DNA of 64,000 nt, taken from contig NZ_JWLI01000021.1 of assembly GCF_000813965.1 (NCBI RefSeq), positions 1 through 64,000 of the forward strand, in the 5' to 3' direction. The position numbers and the translations under genes are program-made. Shown here piece by piece: positions 26,739 to 36,658 of the stretch; the first letter of the stretch is position 1; every line of letters begins with the position of its first letter. The notes beneath the pieces were generated by a model. It saw only the letters and a program-made list of their open reading frames with translations, was not told where the DNA came from and searched no databases. Source of the DNA: Leisingera sp. ANG-M7 (GTDB taxonomy: Bacteria; Pseudomonadota; Alphaproteobacteria; Rhodobacterales; Rhodobacteraceae).

Positions 26739-28121
26739 ATGAACCGCCGTGATTTTCTGCTGGGAACTGCTGCATCTGCCGGGGCGCTTGGCGCAGGCGG
26801 CTGGAGCTTAGCAAGTGCCGCCGCGGCGCAGCGGCTGACCATTCAGCCTGCCAGCTTTGCCTTTCGTAACACTCCGACCCGGGGGCTGGTGAGCCTGTCG
26901 CCGGATGCGCCGCCGCCGGTTCTGTTTGGCACTCAGGGCGAGCCCATGAACTTGCGGGTAGAGAATGGCACCGAAGATTATACCGCGATGCACTGGCATG
27001 GGCTGCGGATTGCCAATGCGATGGACGGGGTGCCGTACCTCACCCAGATGCCGATCGCAGGCGGCGAAAGCTTTGACTACACGTTCACCCCGCCGGATGC
27101 CGGCACGTATTGGTATCATCCGCATTGCATGACCATGGCGCAGATGGCGCATGGGCTGACCGGGGTGATGGTGATCCGGGAGGCGGAGGACCCCGGTTTT
27201 GACGGCGATCAGGTAGTCAACCTGCGGGACTTCCGGCTGGATGATGCGGGCGCGTTCCTGCCCTATTACACCGCGCGCGGCGCGGCGCGGGGCGGCACCC
27301 ACGGCAACGTGCTGACTGCGAACTGGCTGCAGGCGCCTGTCTATGACCATCCGGCCGGTGGGCTGGTGCGTCTCAGGGTGGTGAATTCCGACACCACACG
27401 GATTTACAAGCTGCATCTGAGCACGGATCAGGCGCGGATCATCGCGTGGGACGGGCATCCGGCGGAGATTGAGCTGCCACTGCCCTCAGCTAAGGAGCCG
27501 CTGCTGGTTGGCCCCGGCCAGCGGGTGGATTTCGCGGTGCAGATGCCTGCGGGCGAGGAACAGACGGCGGACCTGCTGGCAGAGCTTCCGGGCCAGCCAA
27601 CCCGCACCATGGCACAGCTGCGGTCCGTTGGGGCGGGTTTGGCGCGGGATCTGCGGGAGCTGAAGCCGCTGCCTGCCAACCCCGTTGCCCGGCCGGATCT
27701 GGCTAATGCAGAAGTGCATGATTTCGTCTTTGGCTGGACACCGGAGGGCGGGCCGCCCAATGACGGCTACTGCGGCTCCATGGGCTACAGCTTCTGGTCG
27801 ATCAACCGCACGCCCTGGGCAGGGGATGCGGCCAAGGGCACAGGTCCGCTGGCCGTGCTGGAAAGGGGCAAGAGCTATGTACTGCGCCTTCGGAATGAAT
27901 CGCCGAACCTGCATCCGATCCATCTGCACGGGCTGGCGTTTGTGCCGATCCGCTCCAACCTGCGCAAACTGCCGCCGCTGGTGACGGACACGCTGCTGCT
28001 GTTGAAGGATGAGGTGGTCGAGATCGCCCTGGTCGCCGACAATCCCGGCGACTGGGCGTTCCATTGCCATGTGATCGAGCACCAGAAAACCGGACTGGCC
28101 GGCTACATCCGGGTGGTCTGA
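26739..28121 (+). CDS. Tat-exported multicopper oxidase
   Basis: A 460-residue laccase-like oxidase. The N-terminus NRRDFLLGTAAS is a twin-arginine signal, so it should be exported folded to the periplasm. The copper ligands are all visible: HWHG (85-88), YHPH (126-129), HPIHLHG (near 397) and HCHVIEHQKTGL near the C-terminus, giving type 1 and trinuclear sites. The residue after the final ligand is Leu, which suggests a high-potential type 1 site. The likely substrate is Cu(I), Fe(II) or a phenol. It lies on the plus strand inside a conserved minus-strand block. The ATG at 26739 has an AAGAGG ribosome site. Confidence 0.93.
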   Translation: MNRRDFLLGTAASAGALGAGGWSLASAAAAQRLTIQPASFAFRNTPTRGLVSLSPDAPPPVLFGTQGEPMNLRVENGTEDYTAMHWHGLRIANAMDGVPYLTQMPIAGGESFDYTFTPPDAGTYWYHPHCMTMAQMAHGLTGVMVIREAEDPGFDGDQVVNLRDFRLDDAGAFLPYYTARGAARGGTHGNVLTANWLQAPVYDHPAGGLVRLRVVNSDTTRIYKLHLSTDQARIIAWDGHPAEIELPLPSAKEPLLVGPGQRVDFAVQMPAGEEQTADLLAELPGQPTRTMAQLRSVGAGLARDLRELKPLPANPVARPDLANAEVHDFVFGWTPEGGPPNDGYCGSMGYSFWSINRTPWAGDAAKGTGPLAVLERGKSYVLRLRNESPNLHPIHLHGLAFVPIRSNLRKLPPLVTDTLLLLKDEVVEIALVADNPGDWAFHCHVIEHQKTGLAGYIRVV

Positions 28122-28137
28122 ATAGGTGGCCTGAAAC

Positions 28138-28815
28138 CTAGCCCAGCTTTTCCAGCAATGCCTTGGCGGCGGCCTGCTCAGCCTGCCGCTTGGAGCCTGC
28201 GGTGGCCTGCGCCTCGGTGCCGTCCTGAAGACGCGCAGCTATGGTGAAGACCGGCGCGTGGTCGGGGCCGCTGCGCGAAACCTCCACATAGATGGGAACC
28301 TTCTGGCCGCGGGCCTGCGCCCATTCCTGCAGCGAGGTCTTGGCGTCGCGCGCGTCGGTTTCAACCTGATGGATACGGCTGCCCCAGAGGCGCAGGATCA
28401 CCTCCGCCGCGGCGTCAAAGCCCGCGTCCTTGTAAACCGCGGCGATCACCGCCTCCATCGCGTCGCCCAGCAGCGCCTGCTTGCGGCGGCCGCCGGACAT
28501 CATCTCGGAGCGGCCCAGTTTCAGCACCGCGCCGAGGTCGATTTCCTTGGCAACGTCAGCGCAGGCCTCCTTGCGCACCAGCGCGTTGAAGCGCGGCGCC
28601 AACTGACCCTCGGTTGCAGTCTTGTCATGCTCCAGAAGAGCGGTAGCCATAACCAGCCCCAGCACCCGGTCGCCCAGAAACTCCAGCCGCTGGTTGTCCT
28701 GCCGGGTAGCGGAAGACACAGACGCATGGGTCACGGCACGCTGCAGCAGGTCGGGGCGGGCAAACTTGTGCCCGATCCGCTCCTCGAACGCGCGCAGTTC
28801 CTTGGACAGTTTCAC
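28138..28815 (-). CDS. rnc: Ribonuclease III
   Basis: A 225-residue double-strand RNA nuclease that processes rRNA precursors and structured mRNAs. The catalytic signature [12 protein letters not shown] at 41-52 holds Glu45 and Asp49, and the second pair is Asp118 and Glu121 in [13 protein letters not shown] dsRNA-binding domain fills about 155-225 and ends in [19 protein letters not shown]. It starts with GTG, and that codon overlaps the lepB stop (GTGA), so the two are translationally coupled. Confidence 0.96.
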   Translation of the reverse strand: MKLSKELRAFEERIGHKFARPDLLQRAVTHASVSSATRQDNQRLEFLGDRVLGLVMATALLEHDKTATEGQLAPRFNALVRKEACADVAKEIDLGAVLKLGRSEMMSGGRRKQALLGDAMEAVIAAVYKDAGFDAAAEVILRLWGSRIHQVETDARDAKTSLQEWAQARGQKVPIYVEVSRSGPDHAPVFTIAARLQDGTEAQATAGSKRQAEQAAAKALLEKLG

Positions 28816-29648
28816 TGGATCCCCTTGAAGAAACGGTCGCTGCGCCAGGTCCAGAAATAGAGCATCGAGCGCCCGGCGGAGGAGAACATGATCCGGTCGG
28901 CGCGGCCGATCAGGTTTTCAAACGGCACGAATCCAACCCCGCCTGCGGACTGCGGCAGCCGGCTGTCTGAGGAGTTGTCACGGTTGTCGCCCATGAAGAA
29001 GTAATGGCCTTCGGGCACCTGGTAGACACTGGTGTGGTCAACGCCCTGGTTGGTGATGTTGAGCACTGTATGCTCATTGCCGCCGGGCAGGGTTTCGATC
29101 TGGCGAGACTTTTTGCAGATGGCGCCCTGGCCCACTGGCGCGTTCTCGCAGCGCGGCATCGAGCCTTGCGGGCCCTGACGCTCCATCACTTCCTCAAAGT
29201 CACCGGCATCCTGCAGCTTCACTGCTTCGCCGTTGATGAACAGCACACCGTTCTTCATCTGGATCTTGTCGCCCGGCAGGCCGATCAGACGCTTGATGAA
29301 ATCGTTGCCGTTGACCGGATGGCGGAACACCACCACGTCGCCGCGCTCCGGCTCGCCGCCGATCAGGCGAGTGTTGTCGCCGTCGAGAAAGCCGCAGATG
29401 TTCTTGGCATCAATGTTCACCCCGATCGCGGGCATGCGGATGCTGGGGCAGGACGCGTAGGAATAGCCGTAGGCCATCTTGTTCACGAACAGGAAATCCC
29501 CGATCAGCAGGGTTTCCTTCATCGATCCCGATGGAATCCAGAAGGGCTGGAAGAACAGGGTGCGGAAGACACCGGCGATCAGCAGTGCGTAGACAATGGT
29601 CTTGATCGTCTCGATGATCGAACTGCCGGTCTTTGCTTTGGCCGTCAT
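28812..29648 (-). CDS. lepB: Signal peptidase I
   Basis: A 278-residue inner-membrane serine protease that removes signal peptides from exported proteins. One N-terminal helix (about 15-33) is followed by the catalytic Ser42 in [10 protein letters not shown] and the Lys119 general base in [11 protein letters not shown]. The [11 protein letters not shown] box D/E lies further on. An insert with CPSIRMP...AKNICGFL and a second Cys pair suggests disulfides in the periplasmic domain. I chose the ATG at 29648; upstream in-frame codons look non-coding. It overlaps rnc by four bases. Confidence 0.95.
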   Translation of the reverse strand: MTAKAKTGSSIIETIKTIVYALLIAGVFRTLFFQPFWIPSGSMKETLLIGDFLFVNKMAYGYSYASCPSIRMPAIGVNIDAKNICGFLDGDNTRLIGGEPERGDVVVFRHPVNGNDFIKRLIGLPGDKIQMKNGVLFINGEAVKLQDAGDFEEVMERQGPQGSMPRCENAPVGQGAICKKSRQIETLPGGNEHTVLNITNQGVDHTSVYQVPEGHYFFMGDNRDNSSDSRLPQSAGGVGFVPFENLIGRADRIMFSSAGRSMLYFWTWRSDRFFKGIQ

Positions 29649-29706
29649 CAGGCTCTCCGGATTGGAAACAGGGTCCGGGGCTACATGCGGGCCTGAGGGG
29701 GGCAAG

Positions 29707-30138
29707 TCAAGTTCCGGCGGGCGATTCCGCAGGGTTCGCGGGGATCGGGCGTGCTTCGATCAGCACAAAGGCCTGCGCCCAGGGGTGGTCATCGGTCAAT
29801 GTCACGTGAATCACCGCCTCATGACCGGGTGGGGTCATCTGATGCAGCCGTTCGGCGGCCCATCCGGTCACATGCATCACCGGCTGGCCGGTGCGCAGGT
29901 TGCTGACTGCCATGTCCTTCCAGGCGATGCCCATGCGCAGGCCGGTCCCGAGCGCCTTGGAACAGGCTTCCTTGGCGGCCCAGCGCTTGGCATAGGTGCC
30001 TGCCACATCGCGGCGGCGCTCGGCTTTGCGCTGCTCTACCTTGGTGAACACGCGGTTGCGGAAGCGGTCGCCGAAACGGTCCAGCGTGCGCTGGATGCGC
30101 TCGATATTGGCGAGATCGGTTCCGATGCCTAGGATCAT
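29707..30138 (-). CDS. acpS: Holo-[acyl-carrier-protein] synthase
   Basis: A 143-residue phosphopantetheinyl transferase that attaches 4'-phosphopantetheine from CoA to acyl carrier protein. The magnesium ligands are Asp8 in [15 protein letters not shown] and Glu57 in [16 protein letters not shown]. The start ATG at 30138 overlaps the TGA of the upstream membrane-protein gene (ATGA). A 58-base gap separates it from lepB. The C-terminal 20 residues beyond the usual family end are Pro/Ala-rich. Confidence 0.95.
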   Translation of the reverse strand: MILGIGTDLANIERIQRTLDRFGDRFRNRVFTKVEQRKAERRRDVAGTYAKRWAAKEACSKALGTGLRMGIAWKDMAVSNLRTGQPVMHVTGWAAERLHQMTPPGHEAVIHVTLTDDHPWAQAFVLIEARPIPANPAESPAGT

Positions 30139-30554
30139 TCTTCCAGCCGCTTCAGACCCAGTTTGATGCCATGACCCAGGAACAGCCGGTTGACCATCAG
30201 GATCACGGCCAGCAACAGCAGGAAGATCCCCGCGAGGAAGGCAAACGGAATTGTCTGCCGTGCCTCTGTTACCATCGGGCTGTTCCAGTAAAGTGGCAGC
30301 TGGATGATGGTCAGCACTGCCACCACCCCGGTCATTGCCGCCGCACAAATCCAAGCGTCCCTGCCGGGCAGCGGTGCGCGGGTAGCCTGGGCAATGCGCA
30401 TGCCTTCAACAACAGAAGCCACCATCGGCGGCAGCACCGTCGCCAGCCCGGCCGGCATGCCGATACCGAACTGCGCCAGCAAAAGACCAGCCAGAAGCAT
30501 CGCAACAGAGGCCCCCATCCACCAAAGACCATAACGGATCAGATTGACTTGCAT
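30135..30554 (-). CDS. Four-helix membrane protein, possibly ABZJ_00895 family
   Basis: A 139-residue inner-membrane protein with four hydrophobic helices (roughly 12-28, 33-52, 68-88 and 101-122). Its pattern resembles the ABZJ_00895 family, whose function is unknown, but I am unsure of this label. It sits between pdxJ and acpS, overlapping acpS by four bases and starting six bases after the pdxJ stop. Co-translation with both is therefore likely. A role cannot be read from the sequence. Confidence 0.75.
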   Translation of the reverse strand: MQVNLIRYGLWWMGASVAMLLAGLLLAQFGIGMPAGLATVLPPMVASVVEGMRIAQATRAPLPGRDAWICAAAMTGVVAVLTIIQLPLYWNSPMVTEARQTIPFAFLAGIFLLLLAVILMVNRLFLGHGIKLGLKRLEE

Positions 30555-30559
30555 CGCTG

Positions 30560-31306
30560 CTACCCCCGTGCCGCGTCCATCAGGCGGCGCATTTCCTGCA
30601 CCGCCGGGGTCAAACCGCGGAAGATTGCCTCGCCGATCAGGAAGTGGCCGATATTCAGCTCGCGCACCTCCGGGAAAGCAGCAACCGGCTGCACGCTGTC
30701 ATAGGTAAGACCATGGCCCGCGTGCACCTCCAGCCCCAGCGAGTGGGCATAGGCGGACATGTCCCGCAGTGCCTCCAGTTCACGGTCGCGGTCCTCGAAC
30801 CGGCCCTCGGCGTGATAGTCGCAATAGGCGCCGGTGTGCAGTTCGATCACTTCAGCGCCAATGCGGTGGGCGGCATCGATCTGTTTCCGGTCAGCGGCGA
30901 TGAAGATCGACACACGGCAGCCGGCATCCCGCAACGGGCCGATGAAATGTGCAAGGCGGTTTTCCTCGCGCGCCACTTCCAGCCCGCCCTCGGTGGTGCG
31001 CTCCTCGCGCTTTTCCGGGACGATGCAGACCGCGTGCGGCTTGTGGCGCAGGGCGATCTTCTGCATTTCATCCGTCGCCGCCATCTCGAAATTCAGCGGG
31101 ACTGTCAGCGCCTCCATCAGCGCATCAATGTCAGAATCGGTTATATGGCGGCGGTCCTCGCGCAGGTGCGCTGTGATCCCGTCGGCGCCCGCCTCTTCGG
31201 CCAGCTTTGCGGCGCGGACCGGATCCGGATAGGCCCCACCGCGGGCGTTCCGCACGGTGGCCACATGGTCGATGTTCACGCCCAAGCGCAGCTGATGATC
31301 TGTCAT
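30560..31306 (-). CDS. pdxJ: Pyridoxine 5'-phosphate synthase
   Basis: A 248-residue TIM-barrel enzyme that condenses 1-deoxyxylulose 5-phosphate with 3-amino-2-oxopropyl phosphate to form pyridoxine phosphate, the last ring-forming step of vitamin B6 synthesis. Family segments are LGVNIDHVATVRNARGG, GADGITAHLREDRRHI, ELHTGAYCDY and VHAGHGLTYDSVQPVAAFPEV. The product feeds the PLP enzymes in this window, such as CobC and the MalY/PatB-type lyase. It is clustered with acpS, as in many Proteobacteria. Confidence 0.96.
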   Translation of the reverse strand: MTDHQLRLGVNIDHVATVRNARGGAYPDPVRAAKLAEEAGADGITAHLREDRRHITDSDIDALMEALTVPLNFEMAATDEMQKIALRHKPHAVCIVPEKREERTTEGGLEVAREENRLAHFIGPLRDAGCRVSIFIAADRKQIDAAHRIGAEVIELHTGAYCDYHAEGRFEDRDRELEALRDMSAYAHSLGLEVHAGHGLTYDSVQPVAAFPEVRELNIGHFLIGEAIFRGLTPAVQEMRRLMDAARG

Positions 31307-31411
31307 GAGAGGTCACTCATCCGTCTGAAGTCAAAGCCTTGGCCCGAGACTAGACGGACAGCGGGCAAGAGCAACCCTGCAAGCAATAATGGTACAATCC
31401 CGCGGCCCCGC

Positions 31412-32053
31412 TCAGGTGCCGGTGTCGACCTCGGCGCGTTTCTTGATCGCCTCGAACTTGGCCTTGATCTTGGCCCTGCGGCGCTGCTGGTAAACCCGGA
31501 TCACCGGCAGGCTGAGCAAGTAGCAGACCGTGGCAGAGATAACGCCGGGAATGACGCCGCCGATCATGTAGGGATAAAACACCTCGTCATAGAACAGGTG
31601 CAGACCCTGCCAGTCGGCAGGACGGTCCATGAACAGCGCGATCAGATTGTCCTTCAGATCTCCGCCGGCGGCCATGAACTTGCCGACCAGGGATTTGTCG
31701 ACCTCTTGATCGAACTCGGTCCCCAACAGCCAGTGCCCGGTCTGCAGCGAGGCGACCCCGATCGGCACATAGGTCAGCGGGTTGCCGAAGAAGGTGGCGC
31801 TGAGCGATGCCAGGATATTGCCGTTCATCAGCCGGGCAATGAATGCGGCAACAAAGAAATGCAGCCCGTAGAAGGGTGTGAAGGTCGTGAAAACGCCCGC
31901 CCAAATGCCGCGGGCGATACGTTCCGGCGAATCGGGAAGGCGCCGGACCCGGTGCTTTACATACAGGAACGCCCTGCCCCAGCCGCCGCGCGGCCAGAGG
32001 AAATCCGCCAGCGCCCGGAGGGGCGGACGTCTGTCCCGGCGCCTGAATACCAA
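31412..32053 (-). CDS. DUF2062 domain-containing membrane protein
   Basis: A 213-residue protein with two hydrophobic regions, around GIWAGVFTTFTPFYGLHFFVAAFIA and IGGVIPGVISATVCYLLSLPVI. The glycine-rich first segment and NPLTYVPIGVASLQTG are typical of DUF2062. The C-terminal 30 residues are strongly basic. The function is unknown; some relatives sit next to cell-envelope genes. It starts with TTG after a GGAAGGA ribosome site and lies 43 bases after rsh in the same transcription direction. Confidence 0.85.
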   Translation of the reverse strand: MVFRRRDRRPPLRALADFLWPRGGWGRAFLYVKHRVRRLPDSPERIARGIWAGVFTTFTPFYGLHFFVAAFIARLMNGNILASLSATFFGNPLTYVPIGVASLQTGHWLLGTEFDQEVDKSLVGKFMAAGGDLKDNLIALFMDRPADWQGLHLFYDEVFYPYMIGGVIPGVISATVCYLLSLPVIRVYQQRRRAKIKAKFEAIKKRAEVDTGT

Positions 32054-32096
32054 AGCTGTGCGTCCTTCCCAGTTCCCGGCTCAGAGTTTCAGCGGC

Positions 32097-34232
32097 TTAC
32101 CCCGGAAAATGGCGCTCTTCCGGCTTTTCCCGGAACCGCGCCACCGCGGCAACATCGCTTTCCGCCTCAAGCGTCAGCATCAGCGAGTGCAGCTGTTCCA
32201 CATCCCGCAGCTCCACATTGATCATGAGCCGGTAAAAGTCTGGTTTCCTGTCTACAAATTCCAGGTCCGAGATATTGGCCTTTTTCTCGCCAATCAATGT
32301 GCAAATGCGTCCCAGCACGCCGGCGTCGTTGCCGATGGTCAGCTCCAGCGTGGTGCCATAGGCGGCCGGGTGGGTGCCGCTGTGCCACTGGACGTCCATC
32401 CAGCGCTCCGGCTGGTCCTCGAACTCGCCCAGCTTGTCGCAATCGGCGGCATGCACGACCACCCCGCGGCCGCGGTAGGTGATGCCGATGATGCGCTCGC
32501 CCGGCAGCGGCTGGCAGCAGGCCGCGCGCTCGAAGCTCTGGCCCGGTTCCAGGCCGATCACAGCGCGGCGCGGGGAAATCTCGTCGCCGTCGCCGGTGGA
32601 GGTCAGCTCCGGATAGACCGACTGCACCACGTCATGGGCCGTGATCTCTGCCGCGCCCAGCCGCGACAGCAATTCATCCACGCCGCTGGCGCGCAAAGCG
32701 CGGGCCGCAGTTTCCAATGCCTTGTCGGTTGCCTTCTTGCCGACGTGCTCAAACGCTGAGCGCGCCAGCTCATGGCCCAGCTTGACGAACCGCGCCCGGT
32801 CTGCTTCGCGCAAGGACCGGCGGATGGCGGTTCGGGCCTTGCCAGTTGTGGCAATCTCCAGCCAGCTGACCTGCGGCGTCTGCCCCTCGGCGGTGATCAC
32901 GTCAACCGACTGGCCGTTGCGCAGACGTGTCCACAAGGGCACCCGGATACCGTCCACCTTGGCACCGACGCAGGAGCCGCCGATACGAGTGTGGATGGCG
33001 TAAGCAAAGTCGATCGGCGTGGCGCCCTTGGGCAGCTTGATCACGTCGCCCTTGGGCGTGAAGCAGAACACCTGGTCCGAATACATCTCGAGCTTCACGG
33101 CTTCGAGGAATTCGTCGTGGTCATCCTCTGCGTCGAACTGTTCGGTCAGTGAGGCGATCCACTTGGCCGGATCAACGGCAAAGGGGTTTTCGGTGCGGAC
33201 CCCGTCCCGGTAGGACCAATGCGCCGCCACGCCTGTCTCAGCCACGTCATGCATCTGGCGGGTACGGATCTGCACCTCAACCCGCTTGCCGTCACGGCCC
33301 GAAACAGTGGTGTGGATGGAACGGTAGCCGTTGGACTTCGGCTGGCTGATATAATCCTTGAACCGGCCCGGCACCGCCCGCCAGCGCTGGTGGATGGCGC
33401 CCAGCGCGCGGTAGGCGTCCTCTTCCGACAGGGTAATCACCCGGAAGCCATAGATGTCCGAAAGCCGCGAGAAGCCCTGGTCCTTGGCCTGCATCTTGCG
33501 CCAGATCGAATAGGGTTTCTTGGCGCGGCCGAAAACCTCCGCTTCGATGCCCGCCTTTTCCAGCTCCAGCCGCATGTCGCCGGTGATCCGGTGGATCACG
33601 TCGCCGGTTTCCCGCTGCAGGGTTACAAAGCGGCGGATGATCGACTGGCGGCCTTCCGGATTGAGCACGCGGAAGGCCAGATCCTCCAGCTCCTCGCGCA
33701 TCCACTGCATCCCCATCCGCCCTGCAAGAGGCGCATAGATGTCCATGGTTTCGCGCGCCTTCTGAGCCTGCTTTTCCGGGCGCATCGCCTTGATGGTGCG
33801 CATGTTGTGCAAACGGTCGGCGAGCTTGACCAAGATCACCCGCAGATCCTTGGACATCGCCATGAACAGCTTGCGGAAGTTCTCCGCCTGTTTGGTCTCA
33901 CGGCTGGAGAGCTGCAGGTTGGTCAGTTTGGTGACGCCATCGACCAGCATCGCCACCTCTTCGCCGAAACGGCGGGAGACTTCTTCGTAGTTGGCTTTGG
34001 TGTCTTCGATGGTGTCGTGCAACAGCGCGGTTATGATGGTCGCATCATCCAGGCGCTGTTCGGTCAGGATGGCGGCCACCGCCACCGGATGCGTGAAATA
34101 GGGTTCGCCCGAGTGGCGGAACTGCCCTTCATGCATCTGCTCGCCAAACGCAAAGGCGTCCGCGATCCTGTCCGCATTTGTCTTGGGATTGTAGTTGCGG
34201 ACCAGAGCAATCAGGTCGTCAGGGGAAATCAT
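32097..34232 (-). CDS. rsh: Bifunctional (p)ppGpp synthetase/hydrolase RSH
   Basis: A 711-residue stringent-response enzyme that makes and degrades (p)ppGpp. The N-terminal HD hydrolase has His48, His72 and Asp73 in LLHDTIEDTKANY, so hydrolysis should be active. The synthetase domain (about 230-360) contains RVITLSEEDAYRALGAIH and the SNGYRSIHTTV loop. A TGS domain (near 390-450) and a C-terminal ACT domain (near 635-705) follow. Alphaproteobacteria normally have only this one long RSH. It follows rpoZ by 36 bases. Confidence 0.96.
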   Translation of the reverse strand: MISPDDLIALVRNYNPKTNADRIADAFAFGEQMHEGQFRHSGEPYFTHPVAVAAILTEQRLDDATIITALLHDTIEDTKANYEEVSRRFGEEVAMLVDGVTKLTNLQLSSRETKQAENFRKLFMAMSKDLRVILVKLADRLHNMRTIKAMRPEKQAQKARETMDIYAPLAGRMGMQWMREELEDLAFRVLNPEGRQSIIRRFVTLQRETGDVIHRITGDMRLELEKAGIEAEVFGRAKKPYSIWRKMQAKDQGFSRLSDIYGFRVITLSEEDAYRALGAIHQRWRAVPGRFKDYISQPKSNGYRSIHTTVSGRDGKRVEVQIRTRQMHDVAETGVAAHWSYRDGVRTENPFAVDPAKWIASLTEQFDAEDDHDEFLEAVKLEMYSDQVFCFTPKGDVIKLPKGATPIDFAYAIHTRIGGSCVGAKVDGIRVPLWTRLRNGQSVDVITAEGQTPQVSWLEIATTGKARTAIRRSLREADRARFVKLGHELARSAFEHVGKKATDKALETAARALRASGVDELLSRLGAAEITAHDVVQSVYPELTSTGDGDEISPRRAVIGLEPGQSFERAACCQPLPGERIIGITYRGRGVVVHAADCDKLGEFEDQPERWMDVQWHSGTHPAAYGTTLELTIGNDAGVLGRICTLIGEKKANISDLEFVDRKPDFYRLMINVELRDVEQLHSLMLTLEAESDVAAVARFREKPEERHFPG

Positions 34233-34268
34233 GTCCGGTCCGCAGCCTCAAATAGTCAGACGCGCGCC

Positions 34269-34622
34269 TCAGCCCTGGCCCTGGGCCTCCATCAGCGCAC
34301 GCAGCAGTTTCTCTTCCGACATGTCGTCGTCAGCCGGCTTGTCGTTGTCCGCGCCCATCAGCAGAGCCATGGAATCTTCTTCCGGCTCGTCAACCTCGAT
34401 CTGGGTCTGATTGCTCTCAATCAGGCGCTCGCGCAGTTCATCGGCGCTCTGGGTCTCGTCGGCGATTTCGCGCAGGGACACAACCGGGTTCTTGTCGTTG
34501 TCGCGCTCAACGGTGATCGGGGCACCGGCCGAGATTTCGCGGGCACGGTGCGCAGCCAGCATCACCAGCTCAAAGCGGTTGGGCACTTTATCGACGCAAT
34601 CTTCAACCGTCACGCGGGCCAT
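34269..34622 (-). CDS. rpoZ: RNA polymerase omega subunit
   Basis: A 117-residue subunit that helps fold and hold the beta' subunit and, in Proteobacteria, forms part of a ppGpp site. The conserved core [30 protein letters not shown] is followed by a typical acidic tail in which Asp and Glu are abundant. It sits directly upstream of rsh, so the ppGpp enzyme and one of its targets are expressed together. Confidence 0.96.
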   Translation of the reverse strand: MARVTVEDCVDKVPNRFELVMLAAHRAREISAGAPITVERDNDKNPVVSLREIADETQSADELRERLIESNQTQIEVDEPEEDSMALLMGADNDKPADDDMSEEKLLRALMEAQGQG

Positions 34623-34715
34623 CAGCGACTCTCCATATCATTCCTGGTCCAGAAGGCAGACATCTACGCCCATATCTTTCTCTTGACAAGGGCGGAAAAC
34701 ACCGCATTGCGCAGC

Positions 34716-35285
34716 TCAGAGCGGGGTTACCTCAGCCACTTCCTGATCCGGCAGCTCCGCCAGCATTTCAGACACTGTTTTCTGCAGGACCGGGTGGCGC
34801 CAGCGGGGCGCGATGTCGGCCAGCGGCACCAGCACAAAGGCGCGGTCCTGAATGCGCGGATGCGGCAGGATCAGCTGACCCGGCGCCTCCTGCATCTGGC
34901 TCTCCAAGGGCAGTCCCTGCCAGCGGGCATATCCCGCCGCGTCCGGCAGCACCGCACCGTCAAAGTCCACCAGATCCAGATCCAGCGTCCGCATGCCCCA
35001 GCGCTGCTCCCGCACCCGTGCAAACTGCTCCTCCACCTGATGTAGCCGCTCCAGTAGCCCGCCGGCGGACAGCGTGGTGTCCACCGCCACCGCCGCATTC
35101 ACATAGTCCGGCCCGGCACCTGCTGGGAAACAGGGTGTCTGAAAGAACCGGGAGACGCTGCGCAGGGAAACCTCCTGCGACTGCAGCGCGCGGACAGCCT
35201 TTGCCAGGGTGATCTGAGGCGCATCAGCGTCAGCGGGCAGGTTGCCGCCCAACGCAATCAGCGCCGTTTTATGGATTTCGGCCAT
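34716..35285 (-). CDS. folK: 2-amino-4-hydroxy-6-hydroxymethyldihydropteridine diphosphokinase
   Basis: A 189-residue HPPK that transfers pyrophosphate from ATP to the pterin in folate synthesis. Visible family features are ALGGNLP at the N-terminus, VSRFFQTPCFP, DYVNAAVAVDT, RWGMRTLDLDLVDF with the magnesium-binding Asp pair, and LILPHPRIQDRAFVLVPLADI. It heads the rpoZ-rsh direction and is divergent from the NYN-domain gene. Confidence 0.94.
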   Translation of the reverse strand: MAEIHKTALIALGGNLPADADAPQITLAKAVRALQSQEVSLRSVSRFFQTPCFPAGAGPDYVNAAVAVDTTLSAGGLLERLHQVEEQFARVREQRWGMRTLDLDLVDFDGAVLPDAAGYARWQGLPLESQMQEAPGQLILPHPRIQDRAFVLVPLADIAPRWRHPVLQKTVSEMLAELPDQEVAEVTPL

Positions 35286-35422
35286 CTTTGAGCCTATTCA
35301 AACGGACAGTATACTTGCGGCAAATGACAAATAACTTACATTAAGTCTACCCGTTTCGCCGATTTCAAAATCACACTCACGGAACCCCCGGCCGAGACGG
35401 TTATACCGGAAGGAAAATTTTG

Positions 35423-35992
35423 ATGTTTTACAAGGACGAACGGCTCGCGCTGTTCATAGACGGTTCGAACCTGTACGCCGCTGCCAAGGCGCTCGGGTTT
35501 GATATCGACTACAAGCTCCTGCGGCAGGAATTCATGCGCCGCGGCAAGCTTCTGCGGGCCTTTTATTACACCGCCCTGCTGGAAAATGACGAGTATTCGC
35601 CGATCCGGCCGCTTGTCGACTGGCTGCACTACAACGGTTTCACCATGGTCACCAAACCGGCCAAGGAATACACCGACAGCATGGGCCGCCGTAAAGTCAA
35701 AGGCAACATGGACATCGAATTGACTGTCGATGCCATGGAGCTGGCGCCGCGTGTCGACCATATCGTGCTGTTCTCGGGTGATGGGGACTTCCGCCCGCTG
35801 ATTGCCAGCCTGCAGCGCCAGGGCGTGCGCGTCTCGGTGGTCTCGACCATCCGCAGCCAGCCGCCGATGATCTCTGATGACCTGCGCCGCCAGGCAGACA
35901 ACTTCATCGAGCTGGAAGAACTGCGCGACGTGATCGGCCGGCCGCCGCGCGAGCAGAGCGAACCGCGTTCCGCGACAGCCGCACACGGCTGA
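35423..35992 (+). CDS. NYN domain protein (LabA/DUF88 family)
   Basis: A 189-residue PIN-like nuclease-fold protein. Acidic residues expected at a metal site are visible: Asp13 in LFIDGSNLY, Asp in KGNMDIELTVDAM and Asp in LFSGDGDFRPLI. LabA/NYN proteins are predicted RNases; the RNA target is unknown. The C-terminal 20 residues are charged and probably flexible. The ATG at 35423 follows an AAGGAAAA ribosome site. It is divergent from folK with a promoter region of about 137 bases, and stands alone on its strand. Confidence 0.88.
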   Translation: MFYKDERLALFIDGSNLYAAAKALGFDIDYKLLRQEFMRRGKLLRAFYYTALLENDEYSPIRPLVDWLHYNGFTMVTKPAKEYTDSMGRRKVKGNMDIELTVDAMELAPRVDHIVLFSGDGDFRPLIASLQRQGVRVSVVSTIRSQPPMISDDLRRQADNFIELEELRDVIGRPPREQSEPRSATAAHG

Positions 35993-36057
35993 ACCAGGAC
36001 CGCCGGAAGACAAACCGGAACAAGCGTCAGATGGGGTGGCGCCTGTTCCGGCCCCGG

Positions 36058-36516
36058 CTACTCGGCTTCCTGACTGTTGATCTGGTTGTGGCGGGCGATG
36101 ATATCCGCAGGCCAGCGGCTTTTGATGAAGGCCAGAGCCTCCAGCATTTCCTGTTCGCTCAACACCCCGGCGTAGCCCTGCATCCGGCTGCGGTAGCCGT
36201 TCCCGACAAGCCGCTCCATGCCATGACGGGTGATTTCCAGCAGTTTCGCGTCGGGATGGTGCCAGGTATGGCCGCTTGCGTCTTGCGGCGGCGCAGGCAT
36301 GTGGCCCTCGCTGTCCCGCGTCTGCCAGTCCGGCTCGCCCCGCAGGTCTGCGCCGTGGCAGCTGGCGCAATGATCCTGATAGATCCGCTGCCCGGCGGCA
36401 ACTGCCTGCGGATCCTGATAGGGCAGGATACCGGCTGTCCGGGTATCCGCGCCCGTCAGCCAAAGATATCCCGCGACCGCCAGCCCTGCGGCAAAGGCGG
36501 CAATCACCCGTTTCAT
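36058..36516 (-). CDS. Class I c-type cytochrome, membrane-anchored or periplasmic
   Basis: A 152-residue protein with an N-terminal hydrophobic segment (about 4-20). The single haem site CASCH has Cys50, Cys53 and His54, and a methionine in SRMQGYAGVLS can be the sixth ligand. The final part, EQEMLEALAFIKSRWP, is the usual closing helix of such cytochromes. It should carry electrons in the periplasm; the partner is not known. I chose the ATG at 36516; the longer frame upstream reads into the ispH promoter. It is divergent from ispH. Confidence 0.9.
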   Translation of the reverse strand: MKRVIAAFAAGLAVAGYLWLTGADTRTAGILPYQDPQAVAAGQRIYQDHCASCHGADLRGEPDWQTRDSEGHMPAPPQDASGHTWHHPDAKLLEITRHGMERLVGNGYRSRMQGYAGVLSEQEMLEALAFIKSRWPADIIARHNQINSQEAE

Positions 36517-36658
36517 TCTATCCTCGCTTCTGATGCCAACCGGCCTTTTCCTTTGCCGCCTTCCGGCGCTGGAAGGACCAGTCACATCTGTGTGAGGCTT
36601 CCGCGGCACTGGACCTTGCCGCCCGAAGCGCTTACCTCTGGCGCGCAAGGAGACGCCC

